Positions 35,336 to 48,301 of a DNA stretch of 64,000 nt are shown in pieces. The position numbers were made by a program, and so were the translations under genes. Where the stretch lies: NCBI GenBank assembly GCA_015680685.1, contig MNCI01035706.1:180773-244772 (forward strand), read 5' to 3'. Numbering within the stretch: the stretch's first letter is position 1; each line of letters begins with the position of its first letter. Under the pieces are notes generated by a model. That model made no database searches, was not told the DNA's origin, and was given only the letters and a program-made list of their open reading frames with translations. This DNA comes from Gnetum montanum. Its lineage: Eukaryota > Streptophyta > Gnetopsida > Gnetales > Gnetaceae.

Positions 35336-35599
35336 CCCCCCCCCCCCAACCCAATGTTGCAGGTCTGGTGCAAGGAGTAACAAAGGTTCAAAAGAATTGG
35401 GTGTTGTGGATCATCCAAATAATGGAGCAATGGATTCCAAGTCCCACCAAATGGATTCCCAATTTTGGGAACCACCTAAGAAAAAACACCACCACATCCT
35501 ATAGCCCATGCCTCCTAAGAGAAATCACCTTTCCCGCAATCGACACCCCCAACAACCTCGTAATGGATTCCTCCATGAGTGTGATTTGAACCCCCTAGA

Positions 35600-38500
35600 A
35601 CAATGTGACATCCCCCATCCAATTTGCAAATAAGGCCTCATGGGCCATCCCATGTGACTCACCATTCCCTAGAGCACCAAGTTGTCCTAGTACCCATCAC
35701 AGGCCAATTCAAATGTCTAGGTCACCGCCATAGCAACTTGTACCTCTACCCACAATTGAATGCCCTAAGCAAAAATCTGCACTGATGGTGACAAAATCTA
35801 TTTCCAAAAAACATGAAAATTCTGAACTTTCCACAGCACCCACAGAATTGTTGTTGCCTTTGAATTTCTATTAATTATCAAATCTTGTCAGGGATTCACT
35901 GCCCGACTAGTCCAACATGTAAACTTGCAATTGAATAAAAAGTGATTTACCAACTTGATGGTGGCCATGCAAAGGAGACATGTGGCTGCCACAATTACCA
36001 TCCATCGCACAAGCATAGCTTTCCCTGGTAACGCCGAATGATGAATTAACCAAATAAATACTTTTAGTTTTTCGAAAAGTTTTCCCTTCCACAACCCCTG
36101 CTAGCAGTGCACCTCTGGGTATTTGTGCTTGATTAAGTACTGTGGTGAGGTGCCCAACAGCCCCCATTGCAACATGTATCTAACATGCCTACAAATTACC
36201 TTCCAACCATGTGAATCCAGTGGCCTATCCTCCCAACGTTGGTACTTAACATGTATCATACTAATACATTAAGCTTGATGACAACCCAGCCTAATGAGTT
36301 TATTTACCAGGGTATGAAACCCCATGTCAATTATGTCCTAGAACTTGGGAACTCCCAAGCCTCCAGCATTCTTCGGGCGAGCTAGAAAATTCCACCTCAC
36401 AAGATGCAACCTATTCCCCTCTTTCCCCCCTGACCAAGTGAGATTATGTATAATCTGATCAATCCACTCGACAATACCACTCAAAGGATTAGCAACAGAA
36501 GCTACATACCTAGCCATGGACAATAACACTGATGTAGCAAGCAAAGCCCTCCCAGATCAAGTCAGAAATCAACATGTCCAATGATCCACGTGTTTCTATA
36601 GGTGCTGCAGTAGCCCACACCAGGATTTTCTCCTATGCCAATCATACATTGGAAGGCCCAAGTACAAACCCTCATGTGATCTAGGTAAAAGCCCCAAATG
36701 TTGCATGATCAACCCCTTCACCTTGGTTGCAGTATTCAACAACTGAACTGTAGGCTTGCCTTTGTTTATTTCCAACCCAATCTCCACAGCCATACACTTC
36801 AGCACCCAATTGATCACCATAGGTTGGGGGACCACCACATGAGAGAAAACAATAGTTTCATCCATGTACTATTCAACTAGGAATCTAAAACCCATGATCT
36901 CGAACCCCCTCCACCTTACAGTATGCCTACAAAGTATCCATAACAAAAATGAAAAGGTAAGGTGATAGCAGGTCACCCTATCTTAAACCACTACCTAACA
37001 AGGAAAACCCCCACAGCTTCCCATCAAGATCTAAGGAAAAAGCCCCCAATGATTAAATAGATATGCACAGCTTTACAAAATCTAGGTGGAAACCTTTGCT
37101 TAGCATGATCTCCTACAGCACCTTCCAAGACATAGTATCATACATTTTAAAAATATCAAATTTAAGGCACATACCTAGATACCTTGATAGCCTCAAAGAA
37201 TGCATAACCTCCTACAATAACAAAATCTAGCCCTAAATGTACCTTCCTAAATAAAACCCACCTAGTTGGGTTCTACCAATTGTGGCATAAGAGGCCTCAT
37301 CCTGCCCACTATCATCTTTATGAAAAGATAGAGAAAGGTGTTGAAAACTTTAATCACCTAGAAATACGATGGCTCCATTGGGTTAGTTGACTTCAATATA
37401 AGCACGATACAAGAGTAGTTTATTTCCTTGCGCACTTGTTCCCACCTCAACATAGCATTGAACACATCCAGGATATTATCTTCAAGAATGTTAATAAAAG
37501 CACTAAAAATCTCCATCAGCCACCATCCAACCCCAACAACCTACCTGACTTCATCGAACCCAAGGCCTCTTCTAACTCCACAATGGAGAAATAGGCTAGA
37601 AGATGACAATTATGCTCCTCATGTAGGACAAGATCAATAGAGATCGACAAAGGGCTCACTGGCATCATCACCAAATCTCAGATAAAAAATCCATCAAAGT
37701 CTGATCAACATGCTGACCATCAATGATTTCCTATTCTTGAAAGGTGAGATTGTGGATCTTCTTGGACATATTAGTAGATGTGGCAGTTGCAAAGAAAAAA
37801 TGTGTTCCAATCCCCTTTTAGCCACTGCACCTGACCCCGCTATCTCCAGTAAACCTTAGCCTCCCTATCCACAGCCTAAATCTAAGCTAAAACCTCACAT
37901 TTAGCCCTATGAAAGTCCTTACTAGCTTCCTACTCCACTTGTATCTCCACCAGCCATAGCATGAGCCTGCCCAAGGCTTTCTTGAGCTAAGCCAACCCTT
38001 GCTTTAGAAAATCCAAGGATTTCATCTTCTGTGAATACGACCCCTCATATGCCCTCCACCATTGGCTGTAGCCAAGGTGTATGGATCCAATAACATTTGA
38101 AGTGAAATGGAGCAGCCTTCTTTGGCGATACATCATCCACACAACATAGAATTGATTTGTGATCAAATGCCACATGTTCCTATCCTATCGCCACCTCCCC
38201 CTCATCATGAGGACATGAGAGAAGATCCAAATATGATCTATCTTAGTCATGATCTACTCACTCCCATTTCGTCTATTACTTGAAGTGAACTGACATCCTC
38301 ATATCTCCAAGTCAATGAGATCATGCATTTCAAGGAATTGCATGAACTCCTAAGCACTAGGGAAATCTTAGGCTCCCCCATTAGACTTCTTCCACCCATA
38401 TAGCCTTTGATTGAAGTCCCCTAATATAATCCATAGTATTTGATCTTGAACTAGGAAAGAAATCCTTTGAAGCTTCTACATCCATTCTTCCCAATGTTGG

Positions 38501-38800
38501 CACCATAAAAACTCATTATCCAAATTCCAAGATCCGTGAGAAACACCATAAGCCTCCACGTAGAGCAATCAACGACCTTGAAATGCCCACGTGAGAGCAA
38601 AGCAAGTCTTCTAGCTCTTCCATGACAAACAATAGCCTGAACCTACCACCCTAGCCACCTATGCTAATGGGCCTCCTATTGCTAAAGTTTGGTCTCTTGC
38701 AATTAGACAACATCATACTTTTCCCTATACACAATTTCTTTAATGGTATTTCATTTATAGGGGGTATCCTAGCCCCTGAAATTCCATGAGAGGATCCTCA
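35600..38800 (-). pseudogene. LINE-1 ORF2: endonuclease, reverse transcriptase, zf-RVT
   Basis: In minus-strand order: the AP-endonuclease start MRILSWNFRG (about 38,795) and LQETK (38,700); an RT block with WEQVRKEINYSCIVLI (37,440-37,380), LFIKMIVGRMRPLMPQLVEP (37,340-37,270), a VEYMDETIVFSH box (36,870; family YADD replaced by YMDE), GLEINKGKPT and GLYLGLPMYDWHRRKSW (36,690-36,620); the thumb NPLSGIVEWIDQIIHNLTWS (36,480); and a Cys/His region near 35,900-36,090. LINEs copy their RNA at a nicked target. Many stops. The 3' end is unclear because of the gap. Confidence 0.85.
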
Positions 38801-40300
38801 TGTCTTGCTCGCTATGTGTTTCTTGAAAACCTCCTTGAGGGTGGGCTAAACCCCAAGTCAACCTCTAGCTATGTCTTTTTGGCTTCGGACACAATGCTCA
38901 ATGGATGTCCCACCTTACTAGCATTCAATAAAATCGGGAAAGGTCCTTCAGTAATGGCACCCCCCTTCGTAATCTCTTCCAAGGGGAGTAAGGGACCCCC
39001 TCTAACCACCAAAACCTAGCTACCAAGAGGGAGGAGCTCCCCTTGACCCCCAACCAAAAATCACTATCAACCACAAGGAACTCAATGACCCTAGCAATCT
39101 TGGCAACCTAGGTGAAATCAACGATTTTGGCAACTTGGGATGGCCTTTCCCAAAAACTCCCTACAAGTTCTACGTCTCAACCGAATCACCCTCCTTCATC
39201 TCGACCACCATTTCTCGTGCAGCATTCCCCTACGTGCTTTGTCTCGGGGCACCTGCCCCCATAGAACCTAGACCCTACATCATCCTCCTGGGCCTCAAAG
39301 TTCCCGCCCCAAGGGGCCCACATGTTGAGCCAACCCCTTGGACAACGTCCCCTTCCAAGTTACAACCATCCATCCTACCCCCTCTTTCTTTGAGCTTGGT
39401 GCCATCTAACCCATCCTACAATCTACAGTTTGATACCCCATTTTGCCACAAGTATCGCAATGTTGAGTCCCATTAGACTTCTAAGCCACCTAAGGTTCTA
39501 TGGCCACATTTTCATATTCAACTATCACCCTCTCCTCCCCCAAGGGAAGGTCAATGTCAACCTCGTGAACTAGTTCCACTAGTAATAGTGACCTTCACAC
39601 ATAGAATCTTGCAAAACCCATCCTTTCCAAAGAACCAGTAACCTGATCAAAAGAGATAAATTCCTTGAAGAACCCAGCTAGGATTTTGAGAAAATTTGCC
39701 ATCCAAAGCTCCCATGGAATACTAGAAACCTACATCCATATAGGAGCCCTCAAGAACAAATTTGGGTTCCAATGGATCCCCAGTTGCCAATAAGTCAGGG
39801 CCAAACCCTATGCCTTAAAGAAGCACAACCCACCCATTAAGACCCTATCTCTATCCATCACAGATAGGAAAATAAATAAAAAGAGATTCCTTGGAAGGCT
39901 ACGTACCTCAATGACGTAGAAACCCCAATGCACAACAACCCACTTCTTAACTAGGTCTAAAGGAGACAACACCCCTGCTAAAACAAGCTTACTAATGAGG
40001 CTCAACTCTATCATCCTCAAGCCCTCACCAGAAGGGGCCAGTCGCATCATTGAGTTTGCTTGTAGACATTCCTCCACACCCCCATCCCTAGGGCACCAAG
40101 ATACCCCATTTGAAAAATCCTCAACACCTCTGCTGCCAAATCCCATGTGCTAACCATCAACACTCCCCACAGTAATCTCCCTTGCCTACCCCTTTGACTT
40201 GCCACCCATGCCAAGGGATGCCCCACCTGCACCATCCACTCCACAACTGCCCTACCATGACTCCCCACACTCTTCATGTTCCTAGCCATCTTGCCCCCAT
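38801..40300 (-). pseudogene. LINE-1 ORF1 (DUF4283-type, zinc knuckle)
   Basis: The minus strand reads from MARNMKSVGS (about 40,289) through WVVVHWGFYVIEVRSLPRNL, FLFIFLSVMDRDRVLMGG, GLALTYWQLGIHW and APIWM to DIDLPLGEERVIVEYENV and CDTCGKMGY. This is the DUF4283 plus CCHC arrangement of plant L1-type ORF1, an RNA-binding protein. Stops and shifts are frequent after 39,808. It lies directly upstream of the endonuclease, so LINE-1 keeps an almost full-length layout of about 4.7 kb. Confidence 0.75.
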
Positions 40301-40479
40301 TAATGTTTTAGTATCTATCTCTTAATAAGTTTCTATTTCTGCTTCCAATTGCAATTTCCTAGGGATGTACTATGACAATATGATTGTCGCATACTATAGG
40401 CTATATCTAGTAACATGATGTTTAATATTAAAATTTAAATTTAAAATTTTGAATTTTAATGGTTCTATCTTTGAATTAA

Positions 40480-40870
40480 AATGTAGCATGTCTGGGGAAA
40501 ATATGGTTGTTCACATCAAGAGGAAGAACACTAATGAATTTTTTCGTATCATCTTTGAATGAAACATTCTTCATCAAGTATGTTGATGCTTCTAAGCATG
40601 TGAAGAGAGCCAGTTATCTATTGAGATTATTTAAGCAAGAAATAAATTTTGTTGAGGCAACAAATGTTGTGCAATTTATTAGAGATAATGCAACTAATTA
40701 TGTGAAAGCAGAATAACTAATGAAAAAAATACCCATTGATCTATTAGACACCCTATGTAGCTAATTGTATTGATTTGTTGCTTGAAGGCTTGTCAAGATC
40801 AATGTCATTGCTAAGGTAAGAGAATTAAGAAGTTTAGCTATTGGATTGTTAATGTTTTCCAAATATTCTT
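40480..40870 (+). pseudogene. hAT transposase remnant, DUF659 part
   Basis: The frame 40,507-40,716 gives LMNFFVSSLNETFFIKYVDA, KHVKRASYLLRLF and VVQFIRDNATNYVKAE, which matches the DUF659 signature of plant hAT-like transposases. In another frame it continues TPYVANCIDLLLEGLS, the usual TPCAAHCIDL block, up to a possible splice donor GTAAG near 40,816. The N-terminal BED finger is not visible. Confidence 0.7.
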
Positions 40871-40949
40871 ATGGTTGTCTTTATTTCATAAATTATTTTC
40901 TGAATTATCATATTCTTTTAGTTTTTTTCCCTAATAAGTTCAGTTTCAA

Positions 40950-42565
40950 ATTTTGGTATGTAGGCTATTTTTTGGGGCTAGGAAAATTTTGGATTGTCCT
41001 AGGCTGCTTGCTCGGGTGACATCATTCTTCCCTAGGATCACAAGCTCCAACATGCCCAAGTTTTTTTTTCTAATGGGGCCATTCCCAAGACTGCTAATGG
41101 GCAGGTACCCAAAGTTGCCCTACCTTAGACCTAGCAGGAAGTGGTGGAGTTGGTGGATCACTATTTTGTACAGTCAGGAAACACTTGGACACTAACAGGG
41201 GTCCACTTCTTTATTTTGAAGTGTTTAAGGCTAGGCTGCTATATTAATTTTTTGAGGTTTTTCCTTGAGGCACTCTAGTGGAAATGCTAGGCTCATTATT
41301 CTAGGCTAATTCTTGTGCTGTGGAGGGGTGCACTTCTGGTTCCCCAGGCTACTACACCTTGAGTTGCAAGGGGTATACAAAAGATGATAGTTTCTGGTAG
41401 GAAGGATGTGGCTGGTGCTTGAACTTGAGCCTGAGCCTAAGGTTCCAAGGACGCTGGCGGCAAGTCCTAAAGGGGGGCGGGTAGGTGGGCAAACACCCTT
41501 GACACTTGAGATGCTTGAAAGGGTCATTCAAGATGCTGTGGAGGAAGCCCAAGACAAAATCAAGGAGCTAGAGGCAAAGAAGGCAATGGCAGAGGTGATG
41601 ACAAAATCTATAAGGGAGAGGATGACCACGATGCAGGAGAGGGAAATTGAGAAGGTTGTGGAGTAGGCTAGATAGGAGGAGAGGCATGTCTGGGAGGCCT
41701 AGGAACAAGAGTTTGAGCATCATCTAGGCTTGGAGGAGAGCCAGTTTACTGAGAAAGAAAAAGAGCTAAAGCGGAGTTGGGAGTTGCAGGGGTCGATGAG
41801 CCAAGTAGTGCTCGAGGACTGTCTTAAGGAGCAGCTTAAAGTAGAGCTTAGGTAGCAAGAGATGTGTAGCGCCGAGAGGGAAAAAATAGAGTAGGAGCGG
41901 TGGGAGCTAGAGTAGCATGAGGTAGATGAGATGTAGAGAAAACTGGATCATGCACGAGTGGAAGGGTCCAATGTGGCTGCAATCCAGCAAATGTCCATAT
42001 GTGGTTTTGGACATTTGTTACAACACATCTTGGATTGTGCTACGTAGACATATGAGGACCATTGCTAAACTTCATCTCAATAAGAAGGGGATTGTTGAAA
42101 AGCATGCATGCAAGGCTAAGGATGCAAAGGAGTTTTAGAAAGTAGCAGTGTTAGTTGACATTGAATGCCATCACACTATGTTGGATGCTATTTATGCCCA
42201 TAAGCATGCAACATGTCCTTGTGTATGATTGCCTAGGTGCCTTTAATAGTAGTTGATGGGGTTGGGTTGGGATGGCCCTTTGTTGTTATTTTGTTTTGTT
42301 TTCTATTTTTTTGTATTGCTTTTTTGATGCCTATCGAGGCCAACTATGGCTCTTGGAGCTAGACTGATCTCACTCGTTGACCCGAGATTTTGTTGACTAT
42401 AGTTAGTTGAAAAACACCTATAGGCTTGTAGGAAAGTCATTGTAGAAGGATTGATGTTTGCCATGGGGATTTATCTCCCCTCACTAAGGGGATGTGATGA
42501 GAATTATGGGAGGACCAAGTTTTTTATCAAAATTTTGTTGTCCATCCCCTTTCTTTTTTTGGGGT

Positions 42566-42607
<42 letters not shown>

Positions 42608-42710
42608 AGGGGTTGAGGGTTGAATGGCCCATGCATATGTTCTAAAAATTTCTGATTGTACATATTCTGATTTTATTGATACTATTTTCCCCAACCTTCA
42701 CACAAAAAAA
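40950..42710 (+). mobile_element. LINE-5, 5'-truncated, with coiled-coil tail
   Basis: Plus-strand LINE fragment ending in seven A at 42,704-42,710. No RT is left. From 41,490 to 41,900 it encodes LERVIQDAVEEAQDKIKELE, EREIEKVVE, KEKELKRSWELQ and KEQLKVELR, broken by stops, a Glu/Lys/Arg coiled coil like those in LINE-2, LINE-3 and LINE-4. A (GA)n run of about 19 units lies at 42,568-42,605. The start is approximate. Confidence 0.55.
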
Positions 42711-42857
42711 GTCTCTTACTAAAAAGCAAAGCCAAACAAAATTAGTAGGTAAGTTGATTTATAATTTATAATATTAATTTTGTATTAATATGAATTTTAA
42801 TACATAGGTGTATTTGAATGTTTGAAACTTTTTTTTTTCATTTTTTTAACATTGTAG

Positions 42858-43325
42858 TTTCATGGTGGAACGAATGGGGTCATAAGACCCTTGAACTAAG
42901 GAGATTGGCCTTAAAGATTTTTAGCTATTCTTGCAATGCTTCTACTTCTGAGCGCAACTAGGGTAGCTGTAAATACATTTATACTTTAAAAAAAAGCTTA
43001 CATTGACAAGATTCGACAAGTTAGTTTACATCTACTATAACACAAAGCTTATACAAAGAGTTCATTCACCAAGAGAAGATGAAAATTGAGATCTTGATGC
43101 ATTAGTAGATAACTAGATGATGGCACTAGGATGGCTGTAATTATGGATTGGATTTCTGATTCTGTAACAATCTAACAACTTGAATCTAAGGCTCATAGTC
43201 TTGTAGATTCTAGTCGTTACATTACAAATGTTAGGGAGCATGGTAGTACTCATGACATTAACTATGATACTATTAATGTCATAGATAAGATTATTACAGA
43301 GGAAGAGGAGAACACTAGGTAAAGA
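42858..43325 (+). pseudogene. hAT transposase remnant, C-terminal dimerisation part
   Basis: After an acceptor TTTTTTTAACATTGTAG (42,857), the frame reads WWNEWGHKTLELRRLALKIF then SYSCNASTSERN, a stop and KYIYT, the hATC dimerisation motif (WW..G..LQ.LA..I.SQ.CS.S..ERN.S...IH). Further on, DDGTRMAVIMDWISDSVT and an acidic tail end near 43,325. It continues the hAT remnant at 40,480; LINE-5 lies in the intron between. Confidence 0.75.
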
Positions 43326-46300
43326 CAAAGAGCTAAGCTTCAAACTATGGGAGGAAATTTTGAAAAAGGAAAGAGAAATAAGTAATTTAAATATATGTTA
43401 ATATTTTAAACTTTAAAAGACTAACACTAATAACTTGATATATTATGTGTTATAACTTACTTTTGAAACATTTTAAATGCATATAGGAGTATATATAATG
43501 AATTTATGTTGTTCATGCTTGATGTAATGTTGTTATATTAATGTGTTTAAAATTTTCTATTTTGAAGTTAAACATATTATTTTTTATGGTTTTTTAATTT
43601 TTGTCATCTTAATTGCATACACTTTTGAAAATGATAAAAAATTTGGTATGTTTTTATGTTTTTTAATTACATGATTCTACATGATTTTGAACTAAAATGC
43701 AATCCAAAAACAACCTAGATTGCAATTATTCAGATCATGATTTGAAAATGGCTATATCGTGATCCTAATCCAACATTCATAAGTATGATCAAACCCTACC
43801 TATACATATGCTTACTTAGGCTTAACATCCTGAGCCATTGGACAAAAAGAGGTTGATTTGCACAACATGCAAAGGTTTTCAATGATGCAAGTGCCATTTG
43901 TAGGTGTGTTCTCACCTTATGTGCAATCCCCGTCACCTATCTTGGGGGTATATCAAGGTACAATCCAAAAATGATGGTTGAATCACACCTTGTTTGTGTA
44001 GCATAGAAAGCTAGAAATAACCCAACCCATAGCTCAATGATAACCAAATTCTTTGAGTTAGGTGCCCCTTAGTGTCTAATGCAACAATACTTGTATTTGG
44101 TAGAAACATAGTGGAGGATTAAAACTACATCTAACCACATCCATTAGTGTTGTTTATAAAACAAAGCTTGAAACAGCTGAGTCACACAAATGTTTAATGT
44201 CTTCTAGTTTATTAAGTGATGGGAAGTGATTGCCATCACTTTCGGTATACTACTCTTTGAGATATCATAGTACTCTTTAATGGGAAGTGAATCACTTTTG
44301 CTATTGATACATTAATCGTTGGAATTATGACAAGTAGATAAGTATCATTTTATCAACATGCTAAAGTCAATGAAGATAGGAGGTTTGTAGGCCTTGGAAT
44401 CAACCCATCATTATAATGAGTCATATTCTTGTTTGTTGCTAGTGTAAGTCTAGCCCTATGTTCTACAAAGTTTGAGGAAAAATAAATATTGTGAAAATTT
44501 AAAAGTTGGTTATTAGGAATCCTACACACAACAGGGAGAGTTGGAAGATTCACAAATGCTTATTGAAGTAGTGGTCTCCAACAGTGCTTGTAGGATGCTG
44601 CAACAGGTAGTGAGTAGGGAAGGACTGATCCATCATACACTATCTAAGGTAGTAGAGGTTTTTGGGTGCATGTATAGTTAGAGGAAGAAAGTTCTTACCC
44701 AGGGGATTTGGCAAGCCAGCAGGCACTAGTAAGAGATGAATACAGGTGTGATAGTTGTATGAAAGTGAGAATGTTGTAAAAGCACCTGATCTTGCCAATT
44801 GATATTATTCATAAAATCTTAGGTATTTCAGAAGGACATGATTTCCCTATTGATTATGATATTTGTTTGATAGAATTTTTGCTGCAATCTTTTTTATCAA
44901 TTGTTGATAAAAATTGATTTTGCTAGCCCTTGGATATATGCTTATTAGATTTCCCTATTGAGTGATTACCCTCTTAGGTATTTTTGTGTTAGCTCTGCTT
45001 TCAAACTTGCCTACGGCTATAGGTAGGGCATGGAAAGTTTATCATTACATGGACTATGTTTCATTGCTCTCCTTATTTGCTTCGTCAAATGGACAGGACT
45101 GGGATTTGCAGTTTCATGGGGATAGTATTGTTGGGGAAAGAACCCAGCCTTAAACTGGAAGTTTTCATTTTTTTGTTTGAGTTAGTGGCCATGCTGAATG
45201 GCCTTGCTATTTAGTTTTGTTGGACATAAAATTTTTCATTGTAATCATACTGTAAATAGGTTGCTTTTGAATGAGTGACGTGTTCAAATATGAAAAATTC
45301 TAACTCATTATCATGAACAGCTGTATGAATTGCGAATTTTTTAAAAAAATTCTTTAGTTTAGAAATGAGAAAAAGTTCTATTACAAGTTCATCATGGACT
45401 ATGATCTGTTAACTATTGCTTGTAGTAACCTTTACTTTTGTCTCCAATTTTTTGAATGCTGTAGTTTTTCTTATATTTATTTGTTGATTAGATTGTATGA
45501 GATGTTCTAGCATTGTACAAAATTATTCTTCCATACCTGTTGTTTTATGTTGTTTCTGGTTTCGTCGTTGTTGTTAGAGAGTATTACAAGGCAACTAACT
45601 GGCATTAGTTCTGTAATTTTCACTCCCTTTGCTCAGATTCCAATTCAGGTCCTCACAGAAGAAATGGTGAAAAGTAAAATTAAACGTTCAGCAACTATAT
45701 ACATAAACAATGCAGACTTCAAATCATTTTTGTAACCTGTCAAATAACATAAATTGGATATAGTTGAAACTTACAAAGTTTGTGGTATGTGATACATGTT
45801 TTGGGAAAGAACCATCTTGAATATGCGTATAATTAAAAAATATATATTTTTGGTCAAGAGGCTAACTACAAGCCCTGTCTGAGAGAGTCTTCCTAAGTCA
45901 CAGTAAATTAATTTTATCATTATAACAGTGAACATTTTCATGGAAATTATTATTTTGGCTAAGAGTTTTGTGAAGAGGCCAATGACTTTGTTACGTGGAG
46001 TTTGTCCCTGGAAATAAATAACTTTTGTCAAGGTGAAGACATAAAGCTTTTCATGAGGATTATCATTGAATAACTATACTAATTTTGATTTTTGTTTTCA
46101 ATGTGAAAATCAATTCTAGGTGAATCAATTTGGGGTTTTATTCATTTGAAAAATATAAAAGATTCTCTCAACTAAATAATAGATATATATTTAGATATAT
46201 ATCATAAATATATGGCTAAAGTAGTTACATCACATATGAAAAAGCAAATAAATGCTAGTATTCTCCCACTCTTGATACAATTTTAAAACTCTTTGAAGTA

Positions 46301-46408
46301 AATAGTCATAGTAATGGAGAAGGAAATATTTGCTTCCAAAAAATCACAAAGTTAAAATGAAAAACCCATAGAAGAGAAAACCAAAGAAAAGAGAGATAGA
46401 ACATCAAC
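43326..46408. other. AT-rich stretch, no gene identified
   Basis: I looked for the missing downstream exons of the decarboxylase gene on the minus strand and did not find them. The open frame at 44,962-45,153 (plus) is hydrophobic at its start, but I do not recognise it. A short imperfect repeat about AGTACTCTTTAATGGGAAGTG lies near 44,220-44,310. Confidence 0.4.
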
Positions 46409-46556
46409 CTTGATCCAAAAACATTTACTTTCATCTTGAGACCGGAATGCCATAAGGCGAGAATCAGCTGCACAAACAGCTACACTATCATTGTCATCAT
46501 AAGCAATTGGTCGAGCAGCTGTTTTGAGCTCTCTGTCTGAAAATTCAAAACAATGT
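46409..46556 (-). pseudogene. PSD: Phosphatidylserine decarboxylase, exon with RELKTAARPI
   Basis: The minus strand reads RELKTAARPIAYDDNDSVAV then CAADSRLMAFRSQ and SKCFWIK, ending AAG before a GT donor (46,408-46,407). This is the conserved segment of plant PSD2/PSD3-type phosphatidylserine decarboxylase, which makes phosphatidylethanolamine. The start of the exon should encode TFNEFFI; the DNA resembles that, but has one extra base and GA where the acceptor AG should be. No later exon (including the region of the autocatalytic cleavage site) is found down to 43,326. Confidence 0.75.
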
Positions 46557-46789
46557 TCGTAAGGATAAACTTGAAAGTTTACAAGCTTGTGGATAGCCAT
46601 GAAAATCTGCTTTCAAGCTTGCTATAGTAATGGTTTCAAGATTCAGAGTTTTTACTCTCTAGCATTTAAGAAACCATGAACAAAAAATTTAAAAATTCAA
46701 ATATATTCCACTTCCTCTTTAAAATACATTTAAGTTAAGCTGATATCTATTTAAATCAACCTAGAATGTTGATATTTTGAAGAGCATAC

Positions 46790-46837
46790 CTTGAAATGTT
46801 CAATAGGGTATTTGAATTCATCCAAATTTATTCGGTC
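46790..46837 (-). pseudogene. PSD: Phosphatidylserine decarboxylase, 48-bp exon
   Basis: Between a CAG acceptor and a GTATGC donor the minus strand encodes DRINLDEFKYPIEHFK, matching the family segment that precedes TFNEFF. Phase is 0 at both ends and agrees with the neighbouring exons. Confidence 0.78.
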
Positions 46838-47694
46838 CTGATTATGAAGACAAACCCAGTGTGATTATTATAAAATAAGTATTTTAGTAAGAGATAAAGT
46901 AAGGAAAATCGAATATAAGAAACAGTTCATCTACCGCTAGGTGACAATGCTGCCAACTAAAAAATCATAATAAAACAAGTTAACAGAAAGAAAGGTCCAG
47001 AAAATATGAAGTAACAAAACTTAATTAGTAACATATCAAAAAAAGATTCTATTGGTACCAAAACTTCGTAGAACAACCAGGAATTTTGTGGGTTCATCAC
47101 AATCAGCGAAGGAATATAATCAGGAAAAAACTTAATAGTTTAGATGTCAAGTTTGAATTCGAGCATTAAAATTCCAACAGCTATAACTGCAATGAAGGAA
47201 CTAATTATGTTAATGGTATCCAAAGACAAGCTATCATTCCACCATATTTGAGGCAATAAGAGCGGTTTGAATTTTAATGTAAAATAACAATTAAAATATT
47301 GAATAAATGTCTTATTTGCAGTATTCATGTATTAGCGGTAGAAGTTTATTCAAAACAAAAATACAAAGATTTAAGTTACAGAAAATTTAAAAATTGACTA
47401 AACTGGTTCCTAGACAAAGAACTTAACTGTAAACAAGTAGCTCAATAGTGCGAATAGGGTTATTAACTAATTTTAGGGCTCATTATATAAATTCAAGTTC
47501 ACTAAATCATATTGTATATTTGCACATTTCCAGCAGGATACCAATGTTAGCAGGAGTAGAGGTAAGATCTCATATATATATATACATACATGTATGTGTA
47601 TAACAGAACACTCAGTGTTTTAAATATAACTTTCTTATACATATCCATACAGATATCCAACTCAAATAGTAGGGATCAAGAGAGAGGGTCATGC

Positions 47695-47795
47695 CTCAAA
47701 AAACTTGATGAACTTTGGAATGTCCTTTGCAGAATCAGGGGAATTCATTCTCTCCCCTTGTTTCTTCGAAATGCTTTCTAGAAAATCTTTTGTAC
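47695..47795 (-). pseudogene. PSD: Phosphatidylserine decarboxylase, exon with DSAKDIPKF
   Basis: After TTTTGTATAG the minus strand reads GTKDFLESISKKQGERMN then SPDSAKDIPKFIKFFE. It joins in phase (split Gly codon) to the exon at 57,178-57,289 and in phase 0 to the 48-bp exon at 46,837. The donor is AG|GCATGA, a GC instead of GT; GC-AG introns exist but are rare. Confidence 0.8.
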
Positions 47796-48301
47796 CTATA
47801 CAAAAGTGAAATAATTGGAAAGTGCTAAAATAATATTGTGTATCTCCATCACAATAGCACGTAGCTGGATAAAGTAATGTGTTTATTGTTTCAACTACAT
47901 CCACTTGAGTGGTCCAAGTATCTTTATAGAAGCAATGAAATACAGAATTATTAATATTTTGAATGCACTGAAACTCTGAGAAATTAAAGATATTTTAACA
48001 TAAATTATATTGTTAGTTAAGCTGATGGAATATGAGATAATTAAAAGATCAATTTTTGTGACAAGAAAATGAAATTTGAAATAAAGAAATACTGCGGTGA
48101 ATTTTGTAGGCAGGCCTAGTGATCTAGATTGAGATTATCCCCCTAGAAGAAAATAACAGCATCTATAGCTACGTTGGCAAACATGCTAATTAATGAGGAA
48201 CAGGTCATAATCCAAAGCATATTAGCTACTAGCATAGGGACCATTGTAAAATGGTTCAGAAATACAGGAACATAAGAAAACAAAAGTTTGGTATGCATGA
48301 T

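Noticed and set aside
35142-35589. Open frames crossing the N block.
   Set aside because: They consist partly of unknown residues and cannot be evaluated.
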